From assembly GCA_037178675.1 (NCBI GenBank), contig JAYMGJ010000658.1, positions 1 through 33,319 of the forward strand: a stretch of 33,319 bases of DNA, read 5' to 3'. The stretch is from Scleroderma bovista. Taxonomy: Eukaryota > Basidiomycota > Agaricomycetes > Boletales > Sclerodermataceae. The position numbers and the translations under genes were made by a program. Positions 8,461-18,524 of this stretch are shown here, piece by piece. The notes below the pieces were generated by a model, which did no database searches, was not told the origin of the DNA, and saw only the letters and a list, made by a program, of their open reading frames with translations. Positions within the stretch are counted from its first letter, which is position 1; every line of letters begins with the position of its first letter.

Positions 8461-8688
8461 GAAGCTGCCAGAGAAGCAGACTTCAAAAGGATTGAGCAGA
8501 CGTACACCACCTTCTGCCGCTACAACCTCGTTGTCGACACCCTTGCAGACCTCTTCCTCGACAACCCCCGCTACTACGTTGAAGCTGACCCTGCCCTCCT
8601 ACTCGCGCGCCGCCGTACCTTTCATACTTCCCGCCTCCACCCCGCACGTCCCCGAGGCACTCCCTACTCCCATTACCACCCGTATTAA
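8461..8688 (+). CDS. Small open frame upstream of gypsy gag (possible N-terminal Gag segment)
   Basis: A 75-codon stretch follows a TAA at 8458. It contains DFKRIEQTYTTFCRYN, DTLADLFLDNPRYYVEADPA and LLLARRRTFH. Third codon positions are strongly C-biased, as in a real coding frame, and the peptide looks globular. It ends TAA-ACG-ATG, so the stop is 3 nt before the gag ATG and in the same frame. No ATG lies in the stretch. It may be (a) the N-terminal part of Gag, joined by a lost CAA codon (CAA to TAA), (b) a spliced exon, or (c) a separate leader peptide coupled to gag by reinitiation. I cannot decide between these. Confidence 0.5.
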   Translation, partial: EAAREADFKRIEQTYTTFCRYNLVVDTLADLFLDNPRYYVEADPALLLARRRTFHTSRLHPARPRGTPYSHYHPY

Positions 8689-8691
8689 ACG

Positions 8692-9708
8692 ATGGATCAA
8701 CAACAGGGTCATCACCAGGATGCCCTCCAAAATATTTTCCTTCAGCTCACGCAGCGGCAAATCAACCTGCAGAACAGTATCCAGGCCCTTGCTGATGCGC
8801 AGCAGGGCCTTGCTCCCAAAGCCCCCAGGGCACCTGTGGCGCCGCCTCACACCCCTAAGAAGATTGTCACTGAACCTGGGAATTACAATGGCTCCCCCCA
8901 GGCCTTCAGAGTTTGGTGGAGCAAAATGAAGTTGTGGGTCATGATGAACCAGAGGAGTGGCCTCCTCACCAGGAATAGCAAAATTATGGCGGCCATTCTC
9001 TCCAGGTTCGAAGAACCTAAAGCTGGGCGTTGGGCCCAGGTGAAGTTGGACTACTACCTTAGTCTGGGAGTCGAGTACCCAATGTCGGACACACTTCAGG
9101 CTGAGATAACTGGGTTTTTCGTGCCTGGCAACAACACCGACTGGGCTAGGTCCCAGTTGTTAAAGTTGCGCCAAGGCCCCCATCAGTGAGTAGACGACTT
9201 CCTCGCAACTTTTGAGTTGCTCAAAGTCAAGAGTGGCTGTCCTGACCCCTATGCTAGGGACTTGCTCAAAAGGGCAGTACAGAGACAGGTCCTCCAGCAG
9301 GTGTACCTCCTGGCGAAGGATCGCACCACTTATGCTGAGCTGGCCACCTCGGTCAGAGTTGTTGGAAGGGCCCAGGAGCTCTTCCTGATCAATACGCAGG
9401 GTAGTGCCCGCTATTATCAGCAGGGGAGTGGCTCCTGCTCTTATGGAGTAACACCGGGTGCTGGCACCCCAATGGATATCGGTGCTGCTCAGCAGCAAAG
9501 TCAGCAGTGGAGTAAAGGGCTCCAATGCTATAATTGCCAGGGATTTGGCCACATTGCTTGCGAGTGTAGCCAACCACATCGCCCACGTTGAGGGCAACCC
9601 CAGCAAACCCGGGCTGTACAGCCCCAACCTGATGACGAACGTGTCAATGCTGTTCGTGGCATGTCCTTCTCCGAAATGAGGGACTATTTCAAGAATTTAA
9701 AAGATTAG
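8692..9708 (+). pseudogene. Gypsy gag (capsid and CCHC nucleocapsid; two nonsense codons)
   Basis: The ATG starts MDQQQGHHQDALQNIFLQL. The capsid-like part has PGNYNGSPQAFRVWWSKMKLW, typical of Ty3/gypsy gag (retrotrans_gag family). A CCHC zinc knuckle CYNCQGFGHIACEC is at about 9527-9568. The frame closes with EMRDYFKNLKD and TAG at 9706-9708. Internal TGA codons at 9187-9189 (HQ*VDDFLATF) and 9589-9591 (PR*GQPQQ) are best explained as former CGA. The end overlaps the pol frame, see the frameshift signal at 9696-9739. Confidence 0.85.
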
Positions 9709-9739
9709 AGAGTGAGGATACAATGGGCACCCTCGCTCT
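9696..9739 (+). promoter_or_regulatory. Candidate -1 ribosomal frameshift signal joining gag and pol
   Basis: The heptamer T TTA AAA (9696-9702) is in the gag reading phase (AAT TTA AAA GAT TAG). A -1 slip reads AGA TTA GAG AGT GAG..., which stays open into the pol frame and through its first ATG at 9723. After a 6-nt spacer (GATTAG) comes a 9-bp stem: 9709-9717 (AGAGTGAGG) pairs with 9731-9739 (CCTCGCTCT), with one G-U pair and a 13-nt loop. Heptamer, spacer and stem all fit the known retroviral pattern. Confidence 0.7.
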
Positions 9740-10883
9740 TGAGTCTGAGTTGGACAATGCAGTAAGGATCTTGGACTATCGTCTCTCCCATGCTAAATCC
9801 CCTGAAGCACAGGATATTTATAAATACCATATCTCTCTTCTCTCTCATAAAATACAGAAAACCCATAAAAAATCACCTTCTGTAGTTTCTCCTGTCTCCT
9901 TCAACAAGTACTCTGTCTTGTTGGTAGGTAGTATGGACTGTAGTGACTCGTCTGTATTTATTACCGAACCCTCTAAGGGAGTCCCTGCAAAGGGCTCAGC
10001 ACCGGAGGTTAAATTGTGTGTGCTTAATTCCCTGTTGAATACTGCTGTTTCTTCTTTGGCATCTGAGGAACCAGAAAGCCCCGCTGGAACCGAGAAAGTT
10101 TCTTTCTTGGACTTACAGAGGTCCTTCACCTTGGAACGTGAAGTGACGGTACCCATCCGCATTCGTGGACCCCTTAACATTATTGAAGTAGATGCCCTGC
10201 TAGACAGTGGCGCTACTGGATGCTTCGTTGACAAGAGCTGGGCTCTTGATAGATGCTTACAGTTATCTAAGCTGGTAAAGCCTGTTCCAGTTCTTAACAT
10301 AGATGGCACCAGGAACCAGGAAGGCGATATCATGCACTATGTATTACTTACAGTTGGTATTGGGAAACATGCTGAAAAGCTTTGGTGTGCAGTCACTTGC
10401 CTTGGAAAGGTTCCCCTTATCCTCAGCCACACCTGGCTTAGAAAGCATAACCCCAATATTGATTGGGTAACCGGACAAGTTAATTTAACTAGGTGTCCCC
10501 CTGAGTGCAAGTTACTCTTAGAAACACACTTCGCTAAATTATTACGTCAGAATGAATCTCAGGAAACTTGGATTCAGGCTTTGAAGGCTCACGAGTCAAA
10601 GGTTGCTATTGATGAGACAACCCTCAAAGAGGCCCAGAAGCTTGTACCCCGAGAGTACTGGGAGTATTTAGATGTCTTCTCAAAGAAGTCATCTGAGTGC
10701 ATGCCGCTAAGAAAGCCGTGGGATCATGGCATAGATCTCAGGGAGGATTTCCCACCTAAAAAAGGGCATTTGATACACCTCTCAGTGGATGAACAAAAGG
10801 AAGTTGAGGACTTTGTTGACGATCAGCTTGCGAAAGGATATATTTGCCCCTCCATTTCCCCTCAGACTTCTCCTGTTTTCTTT
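9723..10883 (+). pseudogene. Gypsy pol, part 1: protease and N-terminal RT
   Basis: Reading in the -1 frame relative to gag, this contains the aspartic protease with DALLDSGATGCFVDKSWA (about 10191-10245). The RT entry region follows: EYLDVFSKKSSECMPLRKPWDHGIDL (family hallmark PWDH.IDL) and LAKGYICPSISPQTSPVFF. The frame is unbroken until 10883, where the CACTG fold-back MITE enters. The frame continues at 11557 as [18 protein letters not shown] once the MITE and one TTT copy are removed. The ATG at 9723 may be a reinitiation start, but the frame is open upstream and frameshift expression is more likely. Confidence 0.92.
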
Positions 10884-11553
10884 CACTGCAAGCATTTCTC
10901 AATGTTTCATGACAAAACATTGTAAAAAAAATAGAAGAAAGAGATACTCTTTTATTTATAATGTTTTTTAGCAAGAAAAACAAATATCATACAGCATTAT
11001 TCTTGTCATTTTTGTGTGAAGATATGATGTTGAGACTATAAAAAATTTAACCTTTTTCTTCTGCCTGTCCCTTGGACAACAAATAAAGAAAAGACAATGT
11101 AACTTTTCTCACAGAAAACATTTTCAATTTTCTGCAGTGAAAAATTGAATCAAAAGTTACTCTATTTCACAAGAATAAATGTTTAGGAAATATGCTATAT
11201 ATTTTTGGTCATAACACTCTAGCCAGCCAATCAGCATCCAGGAACAATCATGTTTTTAACAATAATATGATGTCTTATTTCTAATAAAACATACTGAAAT
11301 ACTTGCTATGAGAAAAGTTACATTGTCTTTTCATTATTTGTTTTGCAAGGAACAGGCAGAAGAAAAAGGTTAAATCTTTTATGGTCCTAACATAAGAAAT
11401 GATCTCAAATCATGTCTTGGCAAAAGAAAGACAAAAAAGATTTCATATGATATTTGTCTTTTTTGTTTAACAAAATTGTAAATAAGAGAGTATCTCTTTC
11501 TTCTATTTTTTTTACAATGTTTTGTCATGAAACATTGAGAAATGCTTGCAGTG
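10884..11553. mobile_element. Fold-back MITE with CACTG ends, inserted in gypsy RT
   Basis: This is a 670-bp AT-rich element. Its first ~67 bp, starting CACTGCAAGCATTTCTC, are repeated perfectly inverted at the other end. With some mismatches the inversion extends inward for roughly 230 bp on each side (about 10884-11115 against 11310-11553), so the whole element can fold into one long hairpin with a ~195-bp loop. It is flanked by a 3-bp duplication TTT (10881-10883 and 11554-11556). CACTA-type ends with a 3-bp duplication point to a CACTA/EnSpm-related non-autonomous element. It has no coding potential. Confidence 0.85.
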
Positions 11554-11556
11554 TTT

Positions 11557-12162
11557 GTTTCCAAAAAGGACAGCAAGAAGCGCATGGTTCAGGACTATCG
11601 TTATTTAAATGAGTGGACCATTAAAAATAACTACCTGCTGCCCTTGATCAGTCAGCTTGTCGACAAGCTGAAATGATGTAAACTCTTCACGAAGATGGAT
11701 CTTCACTGGGGATATAATAATGTCCATATCAGGGAAGGTGACGAGTGGAAAGCTGCATTTGTAACACACAAAGGGGCTTTTGAGCCTGTTGTTATGTATT
11801 TCGGTCTATGTAATTCACCTGCGACATTCCAGAAGATGATGAACGAGATCTTCCACGATATGTCAGATGTTTGCATGGTGTATATTGACAACTTGATGAT
11901 ATTTACAAATATGGACAATCAGGAAAAGCATGACAGAATTGTGCTTGAAGTCTTAAAATGTTTACGTGATAATGACCTCTTTGTCAAACCTGAGAAGTGT
12001 CGCTTCCACGTTACAGAAGTTGACTTCCTTGGAATGATAGTCTCATGTGACGGGATAAAGATGGACCCTGAAAAGGTTAATGCTATTTTGAAGTGGCCTG
12101 AGCTAACGAACGTCAAGCAAGTTCGCGCATTCCTAGGTCTCGGCAACTTCTATAGACACTAT
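11557..12162 (+). pseudogene. Gypsy pol, part 2: RT catalytic core
   Basis: It resumes with [18 protein letters not shown] and continues to the first catalytic motif MDLHWGYNNVHI (11695). The RT active site is MVYIDNLMIF at 11881-11892: YIDN instead of Y-I/L-D-D, so one catalytic aspartate is lost (GAC to AAC). A TGA at 11674-11676 sits where the family has Arg or Gly before ..KLFTKMD. The frame ends at TAA 12163-12165, but homology continues one frame over (ATT AAA GAT TAT), so a 1-nt indel lies at about 12157-12162. Confidence 0.9.
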
Positions 12163-14152
12163 TAAAGATTATGCAATCATGGCTAGGCCATTGACGGACT
12201 TAACGTGTAAAGATGTTGTGTTCCACTTTGGTGATAAGGAACGTGCTGCATTTGAAGCCTTGAAGGCTGCATTTACTCGTGCACTGGTACTTCAGTACCC
12301 CGACCAGGACCGCAAATTCTGCCTCAAAACTGATGCGTCTGAGTTCGCCGTCGGGGGAGTGATATCTGTTAAGTGCGAGGATGGCAAATTCAGACCAGTA
12401 GTGTACATGTCGCACACTATGACGCCGCCGGAATGCAACTATCCTATTCACGACAAAGAAATGCTGGCCATCATAAAAGCAACAGAAGCCTGGCGCCGTT
12501 ATCTTGAGGCTACTCCTTATGCCTTTGAGATCTACACGGACCATCATAACTTAATGTACTTCACGAAGTCGCAGAATCTCTCCAAGCACCAAGCATGCTG
12601 GCAGATGTGGATGACGTGCTTCAACTACTCGTTAATTTATAAGAAAGGAACCCAGATGCACATTGCAGATCCGCTTAGTAGGCGATCAGATTATTATGTC
12701 TCTAGCTCCGACAACAACAAGGATCAGACCTTGTTAAACCCTGTATCTATTAAGTCGATCGACATCACTGATCAGACTTACAAAGAGCGCCAGTCGCTAA
12801 TCACGGACTTCCATGACACACCTGTTGCTGGACATAAGGGTGTCAAAGCTAGGTTTAATGCGCTCAGGAAGCACTATACCTGGAAAGGGATGAAGGAGCA
12901 AATCCAAACCTACATAAAGCACTGTCAAAAGTGCCAGCAGTCAAATGTTTCGAATCAGAAAACTTCTGGAAGCCTCCTTCCTCTCCCTGTCCCAGAAGGA
13001 CTGTGGCTTGACGTCACAATGGACTTTACTGAGATGCCGGAATCCCTCGGTTATAACTATATATTAGTAGTCATTGATCGGTTCTCCAAAGAAGTGGTCT
13101 TTGTGCCATGCACTAAGGAGGAAACTGCTCTCTTGACTGCTGAACTATTTAGAGATCACATTTGGTCCCAGCATGGACTTCCTAGCACTGTAATATCTGA
13201 CCGTGGATCGGTCTTTGTGAGCAACTTCCTGGGGGAGTTGTACAGACTTTTAGGCATAAAGTGCAAGATGTCTACTGCCTTTCACCCGCAAACTGACGGA
13301 CAAACAGAGCAGTTGAACCGTGAAATCAATCAGTACCCTTGAACCTACATTAGCGATTGACAAAGCGATTGGGCTAAGTGGATCAAGATTGCCCAGTTTG
13401 TCTGGAACAACACAGTCTCGGAGGTTACTACCGATTCCCTGTTTGGAATTACCCAGAGTTATTCCCCACGCATGGGTGTAGAGCCAGTGCAGACAATAGC
13501 CCCAGTGGCTAAAGACTTTGCTGCCATATTTAACAAAGTCGTTGAATCTTCTGAGAAGGCTAAACGCAACATGAAGCTTCAGGCGGATAAGCATAGAAAT
13601 CCTGCCCTGGACTATACTGTCGGTCAGCAAGTCTGGCTTTCAACGGACAACCTTCATATGTTAAATTGCGCTTCAAAGAAGCTTACAGAAAAATGGATCG
13701 GCCCCTATGAGGTCACTCAAGTAACCCCAAATGCGGTCGAGCTTAAGCTCCCGAAAACTCTTCGGATTCACCCAGTAGTGAATGTCTCTCGAGTCAAGCC
13801 TTATTTAGGTCCACTCCCCAGACAACCTGTTTCCCGGCCTGGCCCGGTACTTGTTTCTGAAGAACGCAATGAAGAGTATGAAGTGGACTATATTGTAGCA
13901 TCCTGTATTTATAAAAACCAGCTCCAATACTTGGTACATTGGAAAGGGTACGAAGAACACAAAAGAACATGGGAACCCTCGTCAAATCTGAAGAATTCTC
14001 CTCTGGTAGTCGAGCATTTTTATAAAGAAAATCCCTCTGCCCCTCATAAACTTCGTATGGTGCAGTCGGACTTCGACTCATTATTTACTTGGATTCCCGA
14101 GAATCTTACCATATGTGAACCCACCTTTTGCAGTCTGGAATCCTGCACCTAA
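12160..14152 (+). pseudogene. Gypsy pol, part 3: RNase H, integrase and chromodomain
   Basis: RNase H has CLKTDASEFAVGGV (about 12320), CNYPIHDKEMLA and YTDHHNLMYF. Integrase has a zinc finger (HDTPVAGHKG...CQKCQQ, about 12812-12935) and a DDE core (MDFTEM about 13020, ISDRGSVF 13195, GQTEQLN about 13299). TGA codons at 13340-13342 and 13358-13360 break a segment that in related elements reads with Arg at both places (..R-T-[YF]-x-S-D-R-Q). A chromodomain follows near the C-terminus (YEVDYIVASCIYKNQLQYLV ending HWKGYEEHKRTWEPSSNL, about 13876-14030). Chromodomains guide chromovirus integration to histone-marked chromatin. The natural end is TAA at 14150. Confidence 0.92.
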
Positions 14153-14163
14153 GGGGGGAGTAG
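14151..14163 (+). other. Polypurine tract of gypsy element
   Basis: AAGGGGGGAGTAG lies directly before the 3' LTR. It is the expected plus-strand primer and overlaps the pol stop codon. Confidence 0.8.
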
Positions 14164-14512
14164 TGTAACGGTCTAACTTTTTATCTTATTGTACCGTAGT
14201 ATCTTATCTAGTGCATCTTATCTGTAGGTCTGTCTAGACTACAACCTCGTGCTGTACATGCTGTATCCCTTGATGTCATTAGCATAGCCTTACCACAGGA
14301 TGACAGCTGTGCTCACTGCCTCGTACAGCATACAGCCTCATGGATAGCCTTGCACAGGACATGTGTAGTGTAGTATATATACCGTTGCAATCCAGCACCC
14401 AGAGGCTCTCCATTCAAGCTCTCTTTGGGTCTTTGCTCTAAGATCTCTAGTCCTATTCCCTCCTCAGAGTCCCGTGTGGTAGTTCTTTGGGTTTTCCCTT
14501 AGGGTTGTCTCA
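14164..14512 (+). repeat. Gypsy 3' LTR
   Basis: A 349-bp LTR homologous to 7497-7884, lacking ~39 bp near its 5' end. A TATA box is at 14374-14381. It ends TTGTCTCA, followed by the TTGTA duplication (14513-14517). Confidence 0.93.
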
Positions 14513-16124
14513 TTGTACTGGTTATTGGAGGAAGGAAGCAGTGTCCTGTTGAGTTTACCAATGTCCTGCATGTCCCTGACCTCAGGAATAATTTACTCTC
14601 TGTGCTATACTTGTGTCGAAGTAAGGGCTTCCTTGTAAGCATTGATGTGATGCAGATGGCCTTCAGACGTCACTCTGGACCTGTTCTCTTCATTGCAAAC
14701 ATAGGGACAAGCAACTGCACTTTTCTGGATGGAGAAACTGCCCCTCTGGTCGAGTTTGCATCTGCAGCCACTACTACCCCTCTAGATCTCGACTTGTGGC
14801 ATAGGAGACTAGCTCACCACCACCTGGCCAATGTGAAGGCCCTGTTGCATCACAATCTGGTCACTGGGATGGCCATAGACTCAAAAACTGCCCCTGATCC
14901 CATTTGTGAACCATGCATGGCTGGTAAAATGCATGCCAATCCCTTCCCTAGCTCTTCATGGTGCACATCCAGACCTCTGGAACTTGTCCATAGTGATGTC
15001 CACAATGTAGGCCACCTCTCCATGTCTGGGTATTGATACTGGATCACTTTCATTGACAACTACTCGAGATTTCGCTTTGTTATCCCTCTGAAGGCCAAGT
15101 CCCAAGCTTTTGAGGCCTTCAAGACGTTCAAGGCCTTTGCTGAGAACCAGAGCGAGCGAAAGATCAAGATCCTGCACGATGACAAGGGAGGGGAGTATAT
15201 GAGCAACACCTTCATTGATTCCACCACCCAATATGGCATTCTTCACCAGCATACTGTCAGAAATCAAGCCCAGCAGAATGGAGTTGCAGAGTGTGCTAAT
15301 AGGCTGTCCGAGTGCATTACTGCGATGTTGGACGAATCTGGCCTTGCCAAAGTCTTCTGGGGTGACTGTCTTGCCTCTCTAGTCCATGTCTGGAACAGGT
15401 GCCCTACTGAAGCCATCAAGGATGCTACTCCCTATGAACTGTGGCATGGGTGCAAGCCTGATGTGTCCCACCTTTGAGTTTGGGGCTGTACTGCCTATGT
15501 GCATGTGCAGAAGGACAAGAGGTGACCTCTGGAGTCCCACATGGAGAAGTGCATCTTTCTAGGCTATCCTGAGGGTTACAAAGGCTGGAAGTTCTATAAT
15601 CCTACCTCCAAGCGCACTCTAATCTCTGAAAGGGCTGATTTCGATGAAAGGTACTTCCCAATGTCCAAAAGGTCGCCCTTACCCTCCCAGCCTCCCTCTA
15701 CTGCTCCTGCTGTTGTCCCACCTTCGCCCCCTGTTGAATACTACAACCCTGGTGTGACTCTGGACTCTGAGAGCAATTGCAATGAGGTACTGGATCATGG
15801 GGGGGAGCCTATACATTTACCTGCTAATCCAGAACCTCCTGCTGTTCCAGATGAAGCTCCTGCGCCTCCTGTGTGCACTCCATCTCCAGAACCACATCCC
15901 AGACCTCCTAGTCCCGTCGGAATCAGTGCCAGACTGCCTATGCACAACAGACAGAAGCCTAGAGAGTGGTGGAAGCTCTCCCCTGCGCAGCTCAATGAGA
16001 TGGAAGACAGTGATGATGAATTGGCTATGTCTGCATCTCTCCCTGATGAGCCACTCACGTTTGCAGAAGCCCTTACTCGACCTGATGCTGAGAAGTGGAG
16101 ACAGGCTGCTTTGACCAGTATGGC
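14513..16124 (+). pseudogene. Copia-A protease end, integrase and linker (piece 3 of 3)
   Basis: It resumes the host frame after the gypsy insertion: LVIGGRKQCPVEFTNVLHV. Then come the integrase zinc finger (LDLWHRRLAHHHLANV...CEPCMAGKM, about 14790-14930), the DDE core (VHSDVH about 14988, LHDDKGGEYM about 15175, NGVAE about 15279) and a proline-rich linker to GISARLPMHNRQKP. TGA codons interrupt it at 15034-15036 (GY*YWITF), 15475-15477 (HL*VWGC) and 15523-15525 (KR*PLES); in each case the family has Arg. It ends within the first residues of RT (TFAEALTRPDAEKWRQAAL). The RT, RNase H and 3' LTR are absent, so the element is 3'-truncated. Confidence 0.9.
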
Positions 16125-17046
16125 CACTATATATTGTTGAAAATGATTACATAACATATTCCCATGTATTGTGCACAATTGTCCAATACAAATTATGATA
16201 TGCAGACAAAAAGCAAGATAAGTGAAACACATGTAAAATCAATAACTGGTTGCTTCAGTGCCACAAACACACACTGGTGAATTCAATTGGTCACCGGTAA
16301 TCATATGTACCATGATAAAAAACTGGTGGATGAAAGGTATTCAGGATATGATCATGAATAGTACTGATTAACACAATTCACACATGATGATGTGGTGGAA
16401 CCGGTGACTGGTCCTTGCTTGGTTGTTGGTACCTGAATCAGACTGGTGGTCATTTGTGGTAATTGATTATATTATACACATTGGTGTTATTGCCCTTGAC
16501 CCAGTTGTTTGCATCCTATTTGTTCTACTCTCATGAAACACAATTCCATTGATGGATACCAAACATTCAACAAAATGTATAAGGTTCTCATCAACAAGAC
16601 AGGTGAAGCACTATAAGTCGCAATAATTTTCCATTGATATGTGACAAACTATTGTAGTCATTCAACTTTCACCCAGTGGAAGTTCATGCCCCAGTTTACT
16701 CACCATGGTGGAGGAGGATGAGGATGCCATGTTGGTTGATGAGCAAAGTGCTGATGAAAGCTTTATGCTAGGTTCTGAACCCCCCATTGACTCCCTTGAT
16801 TCATCCCCAGTTCCTGAGCCTCCTCTCCACTCATTCTCTGAGGACACTGAATTCACCTGTGGGCCAGAACCAATAATCACTTTCTCCCCTATGTCAGAAA
16901 GGTCTTGTTCCATCTCTCATGATATATCTAACTCATCCCCATTATCTCCCAATTCATTTGCATCACTTTCACCCCCTCCATTTGACTCACCGGTGGCCTG
17001 GCACTCATGGGTATCAGCATCACTGATGTCTCCACCATCTGGTTCT
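16125..17046. other. Gene-poor AT-rich stretch
   Basis: I see no convincing gene. A possible LTR-like unit runs from TGTTGAA at 16135 to TTCAACA at 16572 (438 bp), but it has no target duplication. From about 16660 to 17000 both strands are open and acidic/Ser/Pro-rich. On the minus strand this could be a disordered tail of the decayed gene at 17047-18093. Confidence 0.4.
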
Positions 17047-18093
17047 CTATTTCAACCCCAAATCGGCCCTGTTCTTCTCCTCTGGTGTGGACATGGTCAT
17101 GGGGGGAACTGCAATATTGTCACTGGCTGGTGCATGAGCTTTTGGGGCAGGCCAGTTGTGCTTGACTTCTGGTTTGGTCAGTAACACCTTCATTGGGGGA
17201 ATCACCCTCATCTCATTGGTCCTCTATGTAATAGGCTCCACAATTCAGAGAAATTCACTCACCTTGTCTCCTTCTCTTTCCAAGGGCCTTGTCTGACTGG
17301 TGCTCATCTTCACCAACCAACTTTTGTAATGCTCCCTCAGAATCCTTCCAGGCCACAAACCTAAATACATCTTCTGGATCGATTTGTTGTCTCCTCCTTC
17401 AGAATTTCAGCATCTGAGTCACTTGCACACCACCCATTTTGCTAGGTTCCTTCAATGAGACATCAGAAAGGAGGTACTTGCTTTCAATATAACTTTGTGG
17501 GTCTTCTGCAATGCTCATCCATGGTACAGTTGCTCTTTCCTTTCCACAAGCACGACCTATTGTGCCTTAGTTAGTTACCCCTCACCTAAATCCAAGTAAC
17601 TTATGGTAGTGACAGGTCACAAATGCCCAGGTGATGTCCTGTTTCTCCAGCACATGCATGTCAAGGATGTTTGGAAGTTGCGGAATCTCTCTGTCAAGGG
17701 TTTGGAAACTTACTTGTGCCTTTTTCTTACCCTTCTTGACAATCTTTTGAGGGTGTTGATCTGCATCCTCATCCTCATCATCTGCCTGGTCTCCATCCCA
17801 AACCTCACCAGCCTTGAATACATCAGAAGCATACCTTGACCATTTTTCCTCCATTCCTTCCCAGGCCAGAAATGTACTCGCATTCCCAAGTTCATCATTG
17901 AAATCAGGTCTGTAATTGTTTTGGTCATCTCAATGTGTAACTGCCATGTTTCCACTTACATGCCAGCCATCACCTTTCTGTTCTGATCCTTCCAAGCCGC
18001 CATCACCACCACCCGGGTACCACACTGCTTCCACATGGTCTCTACATACTCGCGAGTATACTTCCGGCCTTTTTTCTCAGCTGCACTGAAGAC
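17047..18093 (-). pseudogene. Decayed intron-containing gene of unknown function
   Basis: Minus-strand exons can be followed by splice sites. Exon 1 (18093-17960) reads KKGRKYTREYVETMWKQCGT and ends ..KVMAG. A 50-bp intron (17959-17910, GTAAGT...ACAG) leads to exon 2 (17909-17586): IPDFNDELGNASTFLAWEGM, an Asp/Glu-rich then Lys-rich segment, and HYHKLLGF. After a too-short gap (29 nt, needing a frame change) comes a third block, VPWMSIAEDPQSYIESKYLL, then LKF*RRRQQIDPEDVFRFVAW with TGA at 17401-17399 where Trp (TGG) fits, then KRRRQ before GTGAGT. A fourth block near 17230-17047 is Pro/Lys-rich and ends in TAG. The layout resembles hypothetical proteins common in mushroom genomes near transposons; I do not recognise a named domain. 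Confidence 0.55.
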
Positions 18094-18524
18094 CTGTGAG
18101 GTGTATCATACAAAAGATTAGAAAATGTGTACATACATAGTGTCAAGTCCAGGTCTACTCTGGTAGGGGGTCCGGTCAAGTCCAGATGAAAGTGAACGAA
18201 GGAGGGGTCAGAGGGCTAGACAAGAGGTTAGTCCAGCTGGAGTTGGTGACCACTTGGATTCAATGACTAAGGGCAATGAGCGTTGATCCCTTGTGTAGGT
18301 TCTGGTCAAGAGGAGATGGGGACAGAGAGGAGACAGAGACAGAGACTTTGATCCAAACAATTTCCTTTTTAGGTTAGCTATGGTTCCAGTGCAGTGAATT
18401 ACTAACCATAAGAAGTAGCTGATGTCACTAATCGGCAGATCACCTACTATATATAGGTAGTGTACCTAATGTTCCTGATGCCAATTGGTACCAATCTCAG
18501 ACAAGATACACAGATCCAGATGCA
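18094..18524. other. Non-coding interval between divergent genes, possibly LTR-like
   Basis: No gene is seen. From 18141 the sequence starts TGTCAAG, like the solo LTR at 19856. It carries GGGGTCAGAGG and a TATATATA-like box near 18450, but no matching end or duplication was found. A purine-rich GAGACAGAGACAGAG run lies near 18320-18340. Confidence 0.35.

Larger units (their letters stand above)
7497..14512 (+). mobile_element. Ty3/gypsy chromovirus with LTRs, inserted in Copia-A
   Basis: This is a 7.0-kb element, of which 673 bp is a later MITE insertion with its duplication. The order is LTR, leader, gag with CCHC knuckle, protease, RT, RNase H, integrase, chromodomain, polypurine tract, LTR. 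RT before integrase identifies Ty3/gypsy, and the C-terminal chromodomain makes it a chromovirus (Tf1/sushi side). The LTR bodies differ at about 7 sites plus a ~39-bp deletion in the 3' LTR (about 2%), so it is younger than Copia-B1. Five TGA codons, one frameshift and the MITE make it defective. Confidence 0.96.

Noticed and set aside
16705..17184. A 159-codon plus-strand frame rich in Ser, Pro, Asp and Glu.
   Set aside because: It lies opposite the tail of the minus-strand spliced gene, has no recognisable domain, and its composition mirrors low-complexity coding on the other strand. It cannot be excluded but is not supported.
18141..18490. A second solo LTR of the TGTCAAG family.
   Set aside because: The start motif and a TATA-like box are present, but no matching end or target duplication was found.
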